NCBI GenBank assembly: GCA_015059545.1 | Contig: SVAG01000002.1 | Span: 1-64,000, forward strand | From: Lactobacillales bacterium | GTDB lineage: Bacteria > Bacillota_I > Bacilli_A > RF39 > UBA660 | DNA length: 64,000 bases | Reading direction: 5' to 3' | The notes under the pieces: model-generated | What the model was told of the DNA's origin: nothing | Database searches by the model: none | Seen by the model: only the letters and a program-made list of their open reading frames with translations | Shown: positions 31,517-40,755 of the stretch, piece after piece | How the letters are laid out: every line of letters begins with the position of its first letter | How positions within the stretch are numbered: position 1 is the first letter of the stretch | Made by a program: the position numbers and the translations under genes

Positions 31517-32869
31517 ATGAAAAAAAGATTTTTATTTATTATGTGTTTTTGTCTTTTAATGATTGGAATTTCTTTAAATATTAATTTAAAAGATAAAGAT
31601 AAAATTAATAATTTAACTGGTAAAGTTTTAAATATTAATAATGAAAATGTTACTATTCAAGATGATGAAGATATTATTTATACTTTTAATATTAAAAAAC
31701 ATGATATTGATGTTGGTGATAAGATAATAATTAAATATACTGGTGTTATTGATAAAAATAATCATAAACAACATTGTAAAGTAATTAATTATAATGAAAC
31801 TAAAGAAACTATTGAAGAAAATGGTATTCCTACTAGTTATTTAGATGATGGTATTTTTAGTGATTATTATGTTATGGCTTATAATAAACTTAAAACTTTA
31901 TCATTAGATGAAAAAATTGGTCAATTATTATTAGTTAGATATCCTGATAATAATCAAATTGAAGATTTAAAAAAATATAAATTTAGTGGATTTGTATTTT
32001 ATGAAAAAGATTTTAAAGATAAAACTAAAAATGAAGTTATAAATATGATAGAAAATTTAGAAAAAAATTCTAGTATTCCTTTACTTACTAGTGTTGATGA
32101 AGAAGGTGGTAAAATTATTAGAATAAGTAGTAATTCTAATTTAATAGATACTCCTTTTAAATCTCCTAGTGAACTTTATAATAATGGTGGTTTTACTAAA
32201 ATTAAAGAAGATACTAAATATAAAAGTGAAATATTACATTCACTTGGACTTAATGTTAATTTAGCTCCTGTTGTTGATGTTTCAACTAATTCTAATGATT
32301 ATATATATGAAAGAACTTTAAAACAAGATACTAATAAAGTTTCAGATTACGCAAAAACTGTTATTGAAGCTAGTAAAGGTACAAATGTATCATACGTATT
32401 AAAACACTTTCCTGGATATGGAAATAATAGTGATACTCATATTAGTAGTTCTACTTCATCAAAATCTTATGAAGATTTATTAAAATATGATATACCACCT
32501 TTTAAATCAGGTATTGATGTGGGTGCTGAAGCTATATTAGTTAGTCATAATATCGTAAGTAGTATTGATAGTTCTAGTCCTGCTTCTTTATCTATAAATA
32601 ATCATAATATACTTAGAGATGATTTAAATTTTACTGGTGTTATTTTAGCTGATGATTTAGATATGGGTGCATTAGATAATATATCTAATAAATCATTAAA
32701 AGCTTTATTAGCTGGTAATAATTTAATTATTACAACTGATTATAAAGAAAGTTTTAATGAAATTAAGAGTGCAATTAATAATAATGAACTAAGTGAAGAT
32801 ACTATTGATAAATTAGTATTTAAAGTATTAGCATGGAAATATTATAAAGGATTATTTTTATCAAAATAA
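31517..32869 (+). CDS. Glycoside hydrolase family 3, NagZ-like
   Basis: 450 aa. N-terminal signal or anchor helix (~4-22), a small beta domain (~30-95, OB-like), then the GH3 barrel: DEEGGKIIR (~194), the KHFPGYGNNSDTH loop (~296-308) corresponding to the NagZ KHFPGHG...DTH motif with one His replaced by Tyr, and nucleophile Asp in LADDLDMGAL (~378). NagZ-type enzymes take N-acetylglucosamine from peptidoglycan pieces. The anchor suggests it acts outside the membrane. Plus strand, single gene. GGTGAA precedes the ATG. Confidence 0.85.
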   Translation: MKKRFLFIMCFCLLMIGISLNINLKDKDKINNLTGKVLNINNENVTIQDDEDIIYTFNIKKHDIDVGDKIIIKYTGVIDKNNHKQHCKVINYNETKETIEENGIPTSYLDDGIFSDYYVMAYNKLKTLSLDEKIGQLLLVRYPDNNQIEDLKKYKFSGFVFYEKDFKDKTKNEVINMIENLEKNSSIPLLTSVDEEGGKIIRISSNSNLIDTPFKSPSELYNNGGFTKIKEDTKYKSEILHSLGLNVNLAPVVDVSTNSNDYIYERTLKQDTNKVSDYAKTVIEASKGTNVSYVLKHFPGYGNNSDTHISSSTSSKSYEDLLKYDIPPFKSGIDVGAEAILVSHNIVSSIDSSSPASLSINNHNILRDDLNFTGVILADDLDMGALDNISNKSLKALLAGNNLIITTDYKESFNEIKSAINNNELSEDTIDKLVFKVLAWKYYKGLFLSK

Positions 32870-32892
32870 AAAATCACATAAGTGATTTTTTT
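32868..32892 (+). terminator. Shared terminator of the GH3 gene and map
   Basis: Stem AAAAATCAC/GTGATTTTT (32869-32877, 32882-32890) with T runs both ways; it lies between two convergent genes. Confidence 0.75.
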
Positions 32893-33643
32893 AGTCTAAT
32901 CTTGGAGTTAATATTTCATAACCATCTTTTGTTACTAATATTGTATGTTCATAATGAGCAGATGGTAATCCATCATCTGTTTTTATTGTCCAGTTATCAT
33001 CCATCATATAAATATATCTTGAGCCTAAATTAAGCATTGGTTCTATACATATTACCATTCCTTCTTTTAATTTAGGTCCTTCTCCTTTTTTACCATAATT
33101 TGGTACATCAGGATCTTCATGCATATCTGTTCCTATACCATGACCACATAATTCTCTTATTACTCCTAAATTATGTTTTTTAGCATACTCTTCTACTGCA
33201 TTTGATATATCTCCTATATGATTACCAGGTTTTACTTGTTTTATCCCTTCATAAAGTGCTTTTTCTGTATGTTCCATTAAATATTTCTTTTTAGGACTTA
33301 TTTCTCCCACTTGATATGTCCATGCTGCATCTCCTTGATATCCCTTATATCCTATAACCATATCTATTGTTATAATATCGCCATTTTTTAATTTTCTATT
33401 GCTTGGTATTCCATGAACTACTTCATCATTTACACTTGTACAAAGTGTTGCTGGAAATCCTTCATAACCTAAACAAGATGGTACTCCATCATGTTCTATA
33501 ATAAAATCATAAGCTAATTTATCTAATTCTTTTGTTGTTATACCTGCTTTTATAAATGGTTCTAAATATTTATGTGTTAATGATACTAAATGACCTGCTT
33601 TACGCATTAATTCTATTTCATTTTCATTCTTTATACTTATCAT
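32891..33643 (-). CDS. map: Methionine aminopeptidase type I
   Basis: 250 aa. Removes the N-terminal Met from new proteins. Metal ligands are visible: Asp in TIDMVIG (~96) and GDAAWT (~107), His in GHGIGTDMHE (~171), Glu in CIEPM (~203) and YEHT (~233). VNDEVVHGIPS is the type I substrate loop. There is no zinc-finger extension. Single gene with AAAGAGGTT upstream. Confidence 0.96.
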   Translation of the reverse strand: MISIKNENEIELMRKAGHLVSLTHKYLEPFIKAGITTKELDKLAYDFIIEHDGVPSCLGYEGFPATLCTSVNDEVVHGIPSNRKLKNGDIITIDMVIGYKGYQGDAAWTYQVGEISPKKKYLMEHTEKALYEGIKQVKPGNHIGDISNAVEEYAKKHNLGVIRELCGHGIGTDMHEDPDVPNYGKKGEGPKLKEGMVICIEPMLNLGSRYIYMMDDNWTIKTDDGLPSAHYEHTILVTKDGYEILTPRLD

Positions 33644-33691
33644 AATAACCTCTTTTCAATTATTATTTTATCATTTTTATTTATTAATTGT

Positions 33692-34726
33692 CTACTTTAT
33701 TTTTTGTTTATTTTTTTCATTAATAGTATCTGATATAACTTTTAAATCTTCATAAATATAATTATATCCTTCTATTAATAATCCTTCATTAGCATTTAAT
33801 AATTGAACTATTCTTTCACATGAATTTTTATATTCTTTTTTTGTATATGTTTCATCTATATCTTTTTCTAATATTATTTGTTCAAATAAATTGTCATAAT
33901 CACAATCACTTAATAAATTCATACTAGATAACATTTTTAATTCAAAAATTCCATATCCATTAATTATATTAGCATAGTCTTTATCTAAAATTCTTAATAG
34001 TGACATATTAGTAATATCATAAATATATAATTTTTCTTCATCTCTTATTAAATTTACTGCATGATTACCTATTTGTTTTTCTATAAAATTATATAATGGT
34101 TTTATTATTTCTTTTTGTTCATTTTTTTGACTCTTTTTTTTGATTTTTGGTTTATATTGAACTTTATATTCTTCTTTATTATTTGGAAATTTGCATAATA
34201 TTATTGATGATTTTATATTTTTCATATGTAAAAAATCATTTAATAAATCTGCATAATTTAAACATACACCATTACCATTTGCTACATCTAATGCTTGTAA
34301 TCCTTTAATTGATGTATTTTCTAATTCTTGATATGTATGTTCACCTGTTACAGAAAAATATCCATTCCACAAAAGATAAGTAACATAAATACATAAATCT
34401 AAAGGATTAGTTATATTTAAATAAGTTGCTAATTCTGAATATGTATATAATACATTATAATAATTTTCTAATACTGTTTCATAATTTTTAATTTCTTCAT
34501 CTGTTTGATCTTTTGTATCCATAAGTAACCATACATCAATAAAATTAAAAGAAAACTTAGTTTTTACCATCATATCTAAAATAGTATTAAAATTATTTTT
34601 TATAAATTTTTTATCATTAGCTTGATAAGCATCACTGATTGCTTTTAAACATAGTATTTTTTTATCTCTTCTACTTAATTCAATTTTTTCTTCTTCAATT
34701 TTTTCATTTCCATGCTTTTTATACAT
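33692..34726 (-). CDS. Transglutaminase-like (papain-fold) protein
   Basis: 344 aa from the ATG at 34726, chosen for AAGGGGTG upstream; earlier in-frame codons run into the promoter. The Cys-His-Asp set of the transglutaminase core can be read as GVCLNYADLLNDFL (~165), GNHAVNLI (~240) and YIYDITN (~256). N-terminal ~140 residues are helical. No signal peptide, so cytoplasmic. The protein is probably a peptidase or protein-modifying enzyme; substrate unknown. It is driven by a perfect-consensus promoter. Confidence 0.65.
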   Translation of the reverse strand: MYKKHGNEKIEEEKIELSRRDKKILCLKAISDAYQANDKKFIKNNFNTILDMMVKTKFSFNFIDVWLLMDTKDQTDEEIKNYETVLENYYNVLYTYSELATYLNITNPLDLCIYVTYLLWNGYFSVTGEHTYQELENTSIKGLQALDVANGNGVCLNYADLLNDFLHMKNIKSSIILCKFPNNKEEYKVQYKPKIKKKSQKNEQKEIIKPLYNFIEKQIGNHAVNLIRDEEKLYIYDITNMSLLRILDKDYANIINGYGIFELKMLSSMNLLSDCDYDNLFEQIILEKDIDETYTKKEYKNSCERIVQLLNANEGLLIEGYNYIYEDLKVISDTINEKNKQKIK

Positions 34727-34754
34727 ATAAAACACCCCTTTTTTAACAGAAGAT

Positions 34755-34783
34755 ATTATATATTTCAAAACACTTTTTGTCAA
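34755..34783 (-). promoter_or_regulatory. Consensus promoter of the transglutaminase-like gene
   Basis: TTGACA (34783-34778) and TATAAT (34760-34755), spacer 17 nt: an exact match to the sigma-A consensus. It begins right at the T run of the tRNA-Met terminator. Confidence 0.85.
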
Positions 34784-34806
34784 CAAAAAAACAACCTAAG
34801 TTGTTT
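34784..34806 (-). terminator. Terminator of tRNA-Met
   Basis: Stem AAACAAC/GTTGTTT (34789-34795, 34100-type right arm at 34800-34806), loop 4 nt, T run on the minus strand running into TTGACA of the next promoter. Confidence 0.7.
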
Positions 34807-34815
34807 ATTTCTATA

Positions 34816-34892
34816 TGGTAGCGAGAAAGAGATTCGAACTCTTGACCTATCGGGTATGAACCGATTGCTCTAGCCAGCTGAGCTATCTCGCC
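34816..34892 (-). tRNA. tRNA-Met(CAT), elongator
   Basis: 77 nt with encoded CCA. Acceptor GGCGAGA/TCTCGCT with a first G-T pair, D arm GCTC...GAGC, anticodon stem ATCGG/CCGAT with loop TTCATAC (anticodon at 34858-34856), T arm AGAG-TTCGAAT-CTCT region. The G1-T72 pair and overall sequence match the Bacillus-type elongator tRNA-Met; the initiator would have a mismatched first pair and three G-C pairs in the anticodon stem. Confidence 0.9.
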
Positions 34893-34972
34893 ATCTGAAG
34901 AACAAATTAATTATAACAAATTTGTTTTCATTTGACAATACCTTTTTTTATTTATATTACATTTTTTTATTT

Positions 34973-35365
34973 TTATACATTATGTAATGATAAATGTTTT
35001 CTTTTATGTTTTACTTCACGTAATTCACTTATTTTATTTTCTTTATAATTTATTGTCTTATAAATTTTATATAATCTATGTTTAGAAACAAATCCAATTT
35101 TTAATTCTTTTTCAGTTAGATAATCTTTTATATCAATACATCTTTCAACATATAATTCTTTTTCTTCTACTTCACTACTTGATGATCTATATTTAGAATG
35201 TGTAAATATTTCTTCATAATTATATTGCCATGAATTGCAAAGTCCAGGAATCTTTCTTAAGATGAATTTATTATTTTCTGGAATATGTTCATAACTTGAT
35301 TCTGTCTTATTTATTATACTCATTTGTCCAATTGTTAATTCTTTTATGTTATAAAAACCCAACAT
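34973..35365 (-). CDS. Hypothetical protein, 130 aa
   Basis: Not recognised. Soluble, charged, no signal peptide; a short Ser-run (RSSSSEVEEKE, ~58-68) and a basic C terminus (REVKHKRKHLSLHNV). Composition is in line with neighbours. Ribosome site AAAAGGGAAA is moderate. It follows the 126-aa membrane gene by 18 nt and may be co-transcribed with it. Confidence 0.5.
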   Translation of the reverse strand: MLGFYNIKELTIGQMSIINKTESSYEHIPENNKFILRKIPGLCNSWQYNYEEIFTHSKYRSSSSEVEEKELYVERCIDIKDYLTEKELKIGFVSKHRLYKIYKTINYKENKISELREVKHKRKHLSLHNV

Positions 35366-35383
35366 CTTTTTTCCCTTTTCTTC

Positions 35384-35764
35384 CTATTTTAATTTTTTAT
35401 CAAGTAGTTTTTTCAATTTTTCTACTTTATCAAATTCCATATTATGTGTTACTTTAATAATTGATTTATACATCATATTAAATCTTATCATTACACCTAT
35501 AAATGTTAAGAATATTACTAATGCTCCTAAAACATATAAATCTAATATTAAGAAATAGATTCCAATAGAAAATCCTACTAATACTATTAGATATAATATC
35601 AATGCAACTAATTTATTTTTCATTTGTAATTCTAATATTGTTACTTTAGATTTTAAATATTTTATTTGATCATCTTTATTTAAACTATCAATAACATTAT
35701 TATATACTATTTCACTTTTGCTTTTTTCATCCCCATTTATTCTTATATCTATTTTTTCAGTCAT
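35384..35764 (-). CDS. Hypothetical two-helix membrane protein, 126 aa
   Basis: Not recognised. Charged N-terminal part (1-48), two hydrophobic helices (~51-70 and ~74-92) joined by a short turn, and a basic helical tail ending in VEKLKKLLDKKLK. It looks like a small hairpin-anchored cytoplasmic protein. GGGGG lies 8 nt before the ATG. It follows lepB by about 55 nt. Confidence 0.55.
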   Translation of the reverse strand: MTEKIDIRINGDEKSKSEIVYNNVIDSLNKDDQIKYLKSKVTILELQMKNKLVALILYLIVLVGFSIGIYFLILDLYVLGALVIFLTFIGVMIRFNMMYKSIIKVTHNMEFDKVEKLKKLLDKKLK

Positions 35765-35819
35765 ATCTATTCCCCCATAACTTGATTATTTATTATATCA
35801 TATTTTTATATTATTTCAA

Positions 35820-36308
35820 CTATTTTACACTACCAAATCTATCAAATGGGAAAAGGGCTATATCACTTACACCTTCTAAATCATTTTTGCTTATAAATCC
35901 TATCATTCTACTATCTGTTGAATTATCTCTATTATCTCCCATAACAAAATAATATCCTTTTGGTATTTTTTTATCTATTTCAAAATCAGATGTTTCTGTA
36001 TTTCTTTTAAATCTTTCTTTTACATATTTTCCATTAACATATAATTTATTATCTTTATATTCAATATGTTCACCAGGTAATCCTATTATTCTTTTTATTA
36101 ATTTACTATTATTATAATTAAGTACTACTATATCAAATCTTTTATATTTTTGATCATATTTTTTTAGTAGTAATATTTCATTATCTTTTAGTGTTGGATA
36201 CATTGAATTTCCATCTACTTGTACTGGAGTTACTATAAACATTCTAATTAAAACTACTACTACTATTATAATCACATAAGGTATTAATTCTTTTATAAAA
36301 TTTTTCAT
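35820..36308 (-). CDS. lepB: Signal peptidase I
   Basis: 162 aa, Bacillus SipS type with a single N-terminal helix (~10-27). Catalytic Ser35 in GNSMYPTL and Lys72 in LIKRIIGLPGE, plus GDNRDNSTDSR near the C terminus. Cuts signal peptides of exported proteins, presumably including the two secreted collar proteins in this window. No ribosome site is visible before the ATG, only TTTTTGTTAAT from the rplS terminator, so translation may be weak or coupled. Confidence 0.95.
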   Translation of the reverse strand: MKNFIKELIPYVIIIVVVVLIRMFIVTPVQVDGNSMYPTLKDNEILLLKKYDQKYKRFDIVVLNYNNSKLIKRIIGLPGEHIEYKDNKLYVNGKYVKERFKRNTETSDFEIDKKIPKGYYFVMGDNRDNSTDSRMIGFISKNDLEGVSDIALFPFDRFGSVK

Positions 36309-36310
36309 AT

Positions 36311-36339
36311 TAACAAAAATAAGGCCTATGCAGCCTTAT
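36311..36339 (-). terminator. Terminator or attenuator between rplS and lepB
   Basis: Stem ATAAGGC/GCCTTAT (36319-36325, 36333-36339), 7-nt loop containing the rplS stop, followed by TTTTTG on the minus strand. With only 17 nt between genes, read-through probably supplies lepB. Confidence 0.65.
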
Positions 36340-36676
36340 CTCTTCTTTCTTTGATTTTTGGTTGGCTAACTAAGTTTCTAATATAACCTAATTTAGCTTG
36401 TCTTACTTTACCTTTTCTAATAACTTCAATTGAATCAATAAGTGGTGTATTCATAGGGAAAGTTCTTTCAACCCCAATACCTTGTGATTTTTTTCTAACA
36501 ATAAAGTTTTTAGAAATTCCTGATCCTTGAATAGACATTACAAGTCCTTCGAAAGCTTGAATTCTTTCTTTGTTTCCTTCTTTGATTTTGTAGTTAACTT
36601 TTACAGTATCTCCTACACGGAATTCTGGAAGATCAGTTCTGATTTGGTTTTTAGTAATTTGTTCTACCTTATTCAT
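36326..36676 (-). CDS. rplS: Ribosomal protein L19
   Basis: 116 aa, full length. Sits at the 30S-50S interface. Motifs [27 protein letters not shown] and [18 protein letters not shown] are L19 hallmarks. GAGGAAG lies ~8 nt before the ATG. Leader of about 65 nt. The usual trmD-rimM neighbours are absent here. Confidence 0.99.
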   Translation of the reverse strand: MNKVEQITKNQIRTDLPEFRVGDTVKVNYKIKEGNKERIQAFEGLVMSIQGSGISKNFIVRKKSQGIGVERTFPMNTPLIDSIEVIRKGKVRQAKLGYIRNLVSQPKIKERRDKAA

Positions 36677-36749
36677 CTTTACGCTTCCTCTCTATATTAT
36701 TTTTGTTTACATGATCATAAGATATACTCAGCGGATCAACAACTACTTA

Positions 36750-36778
36750 ATTTTATCACATAAATTGTAAAAATACAA
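36750..36778 (-). promoter_or_regulatory. Promoter of rplS
   Basis: TTGTAT (36778-36773) and TAAAAT (36755-36750), spacer 17 nt, ~75 nt before the ATG. The leader contains GATCCGCTGAG and could carry L19-leader type control, which I cannot show by eye. Confidence 0.5.
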
Positions 36779-36862
36779 CAACAAAGTGTTATTTTTTAGT
36801 AATTTTATAATAAATTTATATTAAATTATATAATATACAAATTATATTACTTTTTTGATATG

Positions 36863-37825
36863 TTAATATTTTCTTTTTTTTGTTTTTTCTATATCATTTT
36901 CTACTAACAGAATTTTTTGTTGTAACAATTGAATTTTATTTAACAATGTTTCTTTTTCTTTTTCTAATTCATCTTTTTTATTATAGAGCATTTCCAATTT
37001 TTCATCTTGATTAGAAAATATTATATCTTCTAAACAAAGCCCGATAAGTCTTAATTTAGAATCAATTTGTTCTAATTTTATTTTTCCTACACTTCTAATA
37101 TTTTTTAAACCTTTTACACCTATTTTAGTAAAATCATTCAAACAACATATGTTACTTCTCCACAATAATCTTTCAAGAGAAACATCTAATCCTAATTCAG
37201 AAATATTCAAATTCATTTTTTCTTCATAAGATAATTTTTCTAATTCACTATAATCAATTATTTTATTAGGAGTTAATTCTAATTCAAAATCTTTTAATTT
37301 TTTTTCTATTTTTTTACATGTATCTTCATTTATTCCACTAAATTCACAAAGTTCATCGCATGTCATTTTAACTAAATCACCAACTTTGTTTATACCTTTT
37401 GAAAATAAAATATTAGAGATATAACCTGGTAGATGTAATACCCAAATACTTGTATTAAGAGTTTCATCCTCATAATCAGCTATTTTTTTATTAGTGACAA
37501 TTTGATACTTAATTTTATTTCTAGCTTTTCTTAATATATTATAAACATTTGATAATGAAATGTTATATTTTTTTGCTATATCAGTTAAAGTATAGCAATT
37601 TTCATCACATTTAATATTATATGCTTTTCTAAAAACATCTACTTCTATTTCATTTAATGTACCAACAAATACCTTTGTTTCATCATAAAAATCATCAACC
37701 AATTTTTCTAATTGATAAAATTTCTCTTGATTTAAATTTTTTTCTTCCTCATTAGCATAAAATAAATTTATCTTTAAATCCTCAATTAATTTGTTAACCA
37801 CAAAGTCTCTACTTAAACTTTCCAT
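36863..37825 (-). CDS. Sigma-region-4-like protein with two RNA polymerase alpha-CTD-like domains
   Basis: 320 aa. Residues ~55-112 look like sigma-70 region 4: a helix, then YTLTDIAKKYNISLSNVYNILRKARNKIK. Two copies of the helix-hairpin-helix fold of the RNA polymerase alpha C-terminal domain follow: LHLPGYISNILFSKGINKVGDLVKMT...INEDTCKKIEKKL (~127-182) and ISELGLDVSLERLLWRSNICCLNDFTKIG...VGKIKLEQIDSKLRLIGLCL (~200-262). The end (~268-320) is a coiled coil. There is no sigma region 2, so it is not a full sigma factor. Likely a DNA-binding regulator touching RNA polymerase. AAAGGGGG precedes the ATG. Single gene. Confidence 0.75.
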   Translation of the reverse strand: MESLSRDFVVNKLIEDLKINLFYANEEEKNLNQEKFYQLEKLVDDFYDETKVFVGTLNEIEVDVFRKAYNIKCDENCYTLTDIAKKYNISLSNVYNILRKARNKIKYQIVTNKKIADYEDETLNTSIWVLHLPGYISNILFSKGINKVGDLVKMTCDELCEFSGINEDTCKKIEKKLKDFELELTPNKIIDYSELEKLSYEEKMNLNISELGLDVSLERLLWRSNICCLNDFTKIGVKGLKNIRSVGKIKLEQIDSKLRLIGLCLEDIIFSNQDEKLEMLYNKKDELEKEKETLLNKIQLLQQKILLVENDIEKTKKRKY

Positions 37826-37855
37826 TTTTATATTTTCCCCCTTTAATTTCGTGAT

Positions 37856-37884
37856 ATTCTAACATTAATAAGTATTTTTGTCAA
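37856..37884 (-). promoter_or_regulatory. Promoter of the sigma4/alpha-CTD gene
   Basis: TTGACA (37884-37879) and TAGAAT (37861-37856), spacer 17 nt, with TG one base before the -10. The ATG is about 30 nt downstream. Confidence 0.7.
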
Positions 37885-37999
37885 ATTTATCTTATTTGAA
37901 TATAGCAAATTTAATATTAGAAAATAAAATATAATATTTCACATAATTTATTTTAAAATTTAAAACGCTAATTATATTTATATTTAAAATAATGATGTT

Positions 38000-39169
38000 T
38001 TATTTAACTTTTTTGTTATCAAATATTTCAATAGCGCATTCTAATTCTTTATCTATACCATCTTTATAATCTTCTAATGTTTTTTTAGAATAATAGTCAG
38101 GTTCAAATATTTGTGGTATAAATAATTTTTTATTTCGCTTTAATTCTTTAAATTTTTCTTTTGTATCAGCATATTTAAAATTTTCATATTTATATGTAGT
38201 ATCCATATAAAAATATTTATTACATATTGGTATAATAAATTTATCATATTTAATTGAAGGTGCATTACCAAAACAATTTAAAGATGTACCTATATTAGTT
38301 CCAACAAATTTACTATCTATATTTTTTAAATCTAAAATTGCAAATCTACCTCCAGAAAATACATATTCATCTACTAACGTTATAACTTCTTTGTTTTTTA
38401 AAAATTCTATTAAAGGATTTATAATTGCAGAATTTCCACCTTGATTTCCTCTTATATCAACGATAAATTTATTTATATTTAATTCTGATGATATCTTATT
38501 TATTTCTTCTACAAAATTAATCATTTGATTTTCATATTCTTCTCTACACATATTATAAACAATATGCATTTTATCATTTATTATATGATAAGAGTAATTA
38601 CTTCTCGGTTTATTTATTTTAATTAATGATTCTTCACTTTTTGTAAATTGCTTATTAATTATTTCATTATCTTTTTTTAATGTAAATTCAAATTCATCTT
38701 TAGTTGAATCAATTGATGGTAATGATTTTAGCTTAATACCATTATATAATATAGTTTCTATCGGATATATTAAATACTCTTTTGTAGAATATGCAATCAT
38801 ATTTTTTATTTCATCTATTAATACATTTATATCAATTCCATTTATTTTTAAAACTTCACTATATAATAGTTCTTTATTATCTTCACTTGTTCTAATAATA
38901 TATACTTTATTATCTATATATTTAAATCTAAGAGGTAAATTAAAATCAGCTTCATACCATATTAATTTAGTATGAGAATCATATATACCAAATATTTTTT
39001 TTATAATAACATTAGTATAATAATAGAAGTCATAATCATTATTAATATTATTTTCTTTAAAAATCTTATCAATATATTCATCTAATTCTTCTTTTGTAAT
39101 ATTAAAATACATATCAATATGATTTTTTTCTATTAAATTTAATATATCATTTAATTTATTTCTATACAT
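38000..39169 (-). CDS. Cytoplasmic S41-type (tail-specific) peptidase-like protein
   Basis: 389 aa. A C-terminal S41 core with FIVDIRGNQGGNS (~240-252) and LVDEYVFSGGRFA (~275-287), in which the Ser of FSGGR is the candidate nucleophile. N-terminal helical part as in S41 peptidases; I see no PDZ domain and no signal peptide, unusual for this family. FGNAPSI near 310 may line the active site. It lies 8 nt after the COG2509-type flavoprotein gene. Activity is likely but not certain. Confidence 0.65.
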   Translation of the reverse strand: MYRNKLNDILNLIEKNHIDMYFNITKEELDEYIDKIFKENNINNDYDFYYYTNVIIKKIFGIYDSHTKLIWYEADFNLPLRFKYIDNKVYIIRTSEDNKELLYSEVLKINGIDINVLIDEIKNMIAYSTKEYLIYPIETILYNGIKLKSLPSIDSTKDEFEFTLKKDNEIINKQFTKSEESLIKINKPRSNYSYHIINDKMHIVYNMCREEYENQMINFVEEINKISSELNINKFIVDIRGNQGGNSAIINPLIEFLKNKEVITLVDEYVFSGGRFAILDLKNIDSKFVGTNIGTSLNCFGNAPSIKYDKFIIPICNKYFYMDTTYKYENFKYADTKEKFKELKRNKKLFIPQIFEPDYYSKKTLEDYKDGIDKELECAIEIFDNKKVK

Positions 39170-39177
39170 ATATTCAC

Positions 39178-40755
39178 CTACTTATTTTTATAAATAGAAG
39201 CTATTATTTCTACTACTTTAAGTCCATCAATAGCTGATGTTGTTATACCTCCTGCGTATCCAGCACCTTCTCCAATTGGATATATTCCTTTTATATTAGA
39301 ATTAAATATTTCATCTCTTTCTATTCTAACTGGTGAAGATGTTCTACTTTCTACACCTGCTAATATAGCATCATCTCTATTAAATCCTTTTATTTTAGTA
39401 TCATAATAATCTATTGCTTCTTTTAAAGATTCGTTTATATATTCTGGAAATATTTTATTTATATCAGCAAATGTATAATTACCTTTTATAGAAGGTTCAA
39501 ATCCAAATTTTGTTGATACTTTATTTTCCTTATAATCTTTAAATAATTGTACTGGTATTAATCCATTACCTAAATTATAGGTTTTTTCTTCTAATTTTCT
39601 TTGAAATTCTATTCCATCTAATGGATTAAATCCATAATCTTCTGGTGTTACTGTAACAACTATTGCACTATTAGCACACTTAGTATCACGAGCGTGATTA
39701 CTCATTCCATTTATAGCTAATCTATTTTCTTCACTTGATGCATTTACAACATATCCACCAGGACACATACAAAATGAATATACACCTCTATTATTAGATG
39801 CTTTATAAGTTAATTTATAACTTGCTACATCTATTTCAACATTTCCATATTGACTTTTATTTATCATATCTTGTGGATGTTCAATTCTAACTCCTACTGC
39901 AAATGGTTTTGGATTCATTAAAATATTATTTTCATATAACATTTTAAATGTATCTCTTGCAGAATGTCCTATCGCAAGTATTAATATATCTGTATCAATT
40001 TCTTCTTTATCATTTAAAATAATACTTTTAATATTATTATCTTCTATTTTAATATCAGTTAATGTTGTATTAAATCTAAATGTTCCATTCATTTCTATTA
40101 TTTTATTTCTCATATTTATAATTACATTTCTTAAAACATCTGTTCCAATATGAGGTTTATTTTTATATAAAATATTAGAGTCTGCTCCATTTTCTACAAA
40201 TATTTTAAATACTTCTTTACATCTTCCTTCTTTATCTTTTACTAAAGTATTTAATTTTCCATCACTAAATGTTCCAGCTCCACCTTCTCCAAATTGAACA
40301 TTAGAGTTTTTATTTAATATTCCTTTATTCCAAAATTCTTCTACACTTTTTACTCTATCTTCTATTTTTTCTCCACGTTCTATTATAAGTGGTTTATATC
40401 CTAATTTAGCAAGATAATATCCAGAAAATAATCCAGCTGGTCCACTTCCTATAATAACAGGTCTTTTATTTAATTCATTTGTTCCTGTTACTTTTATTTC
40501 ATATTCTTTTTCCTCTATCTTTAATATATCATTTGATTTATTTTTTCTTAATATTAATTCTTCGTTTAATATTTCACAATCTACTTCATATATATAATAT
40601 ATTTCTGGTTTCTTTCTAGCATCTATACTTTCTTTATTTATCTTTATACTTTTAATATCAGTTTCTTTTATATTTAATTTTTTTGCTACTTTTTTAGTTA
40701 TATTTTCTATACTAGATTCATTATATAGTACTTTTACTTGTCTTACTCTTATCAT
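39178..40755 (-). CDS. FAD-dependent dehydrogenase, COG2509 type
   Basis: 525 aa. An N-terminal ~95-residue domain, then an FAD-binding Rossmann fold PVIIGSGPAGLFSGYYLAKLGYKPLIIERG (~99-128), FGEGGAGTFSDGKL (~156-170), and a C-terminal GIYPIGEGAGYAGGITTSAIDGLK (~495-518) that closes the FAD site. Typical length and layout for these uncharacterised flavoproteins; substrate unknown. It overlaps the previous flavoprotein gene by 4 nt (ATGA), so the two are made together. Confidence 0.88.
   Translation of the reverse strand: MIRVRQVKVLYNESSIENITKKVAKKLNIKETDIKSIKINKESIDARKKPEIYYIYEVDCEILNEELILRKNKSNDILKIEEKEYEIKVTGTNELNKRPVIIGSGPAGLFSGYYLAKLGYKPLIIERGEKIEDRVKSVEEFWNKGILNKNSNVQFGEGGAGTFSDGKLNTLVKDKEGRCKEVFKIFVENGADSNILYKNKPHIGTDVLRNVIINMRNKIIEMNGTFRFNTTLTDIKIEDNNIKSIILNDKEEIDTDILILAIGHSARDTFKMLYENNILMNPKPFAVGVRIEHPQDMINKSQYGNVEIDVASYKLTYKASNNRGVYSFCMCPGGYVVNASSEENRLAINGMSNHARDTKCANSAIVVTVTPEDYGFNPLDGIEFQRKLEEKTYNLGNGLIPVQLFKDYKENKVSTKFGFEPSIKGNYTFADINKIFPEYINESLKEAIDYYDTKIKGFNRDDAILAGVESRTSSPVRIERDEIFNSNIKGIYPIGEGAGYAGGITTSAIDGLKVVEIIASIYKNK

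Noticed and set aside
34816-34892. Initiator tRNA-fMet or tRNA-Ile(CAT)
   Set aside because: The G1-T72 pair, the D arm and the close match to Bacillus elongator tRNA-Met favour the elongator. The anticodon stem lacks the three G-C pairs of the initiator.
38000-39169. Exported C-terminal processing protease (CtpA)
   Set aside because: S41 motifs are present, but there is no signal peptide or PDZ domain, so the secreted Ctp role is not supported.
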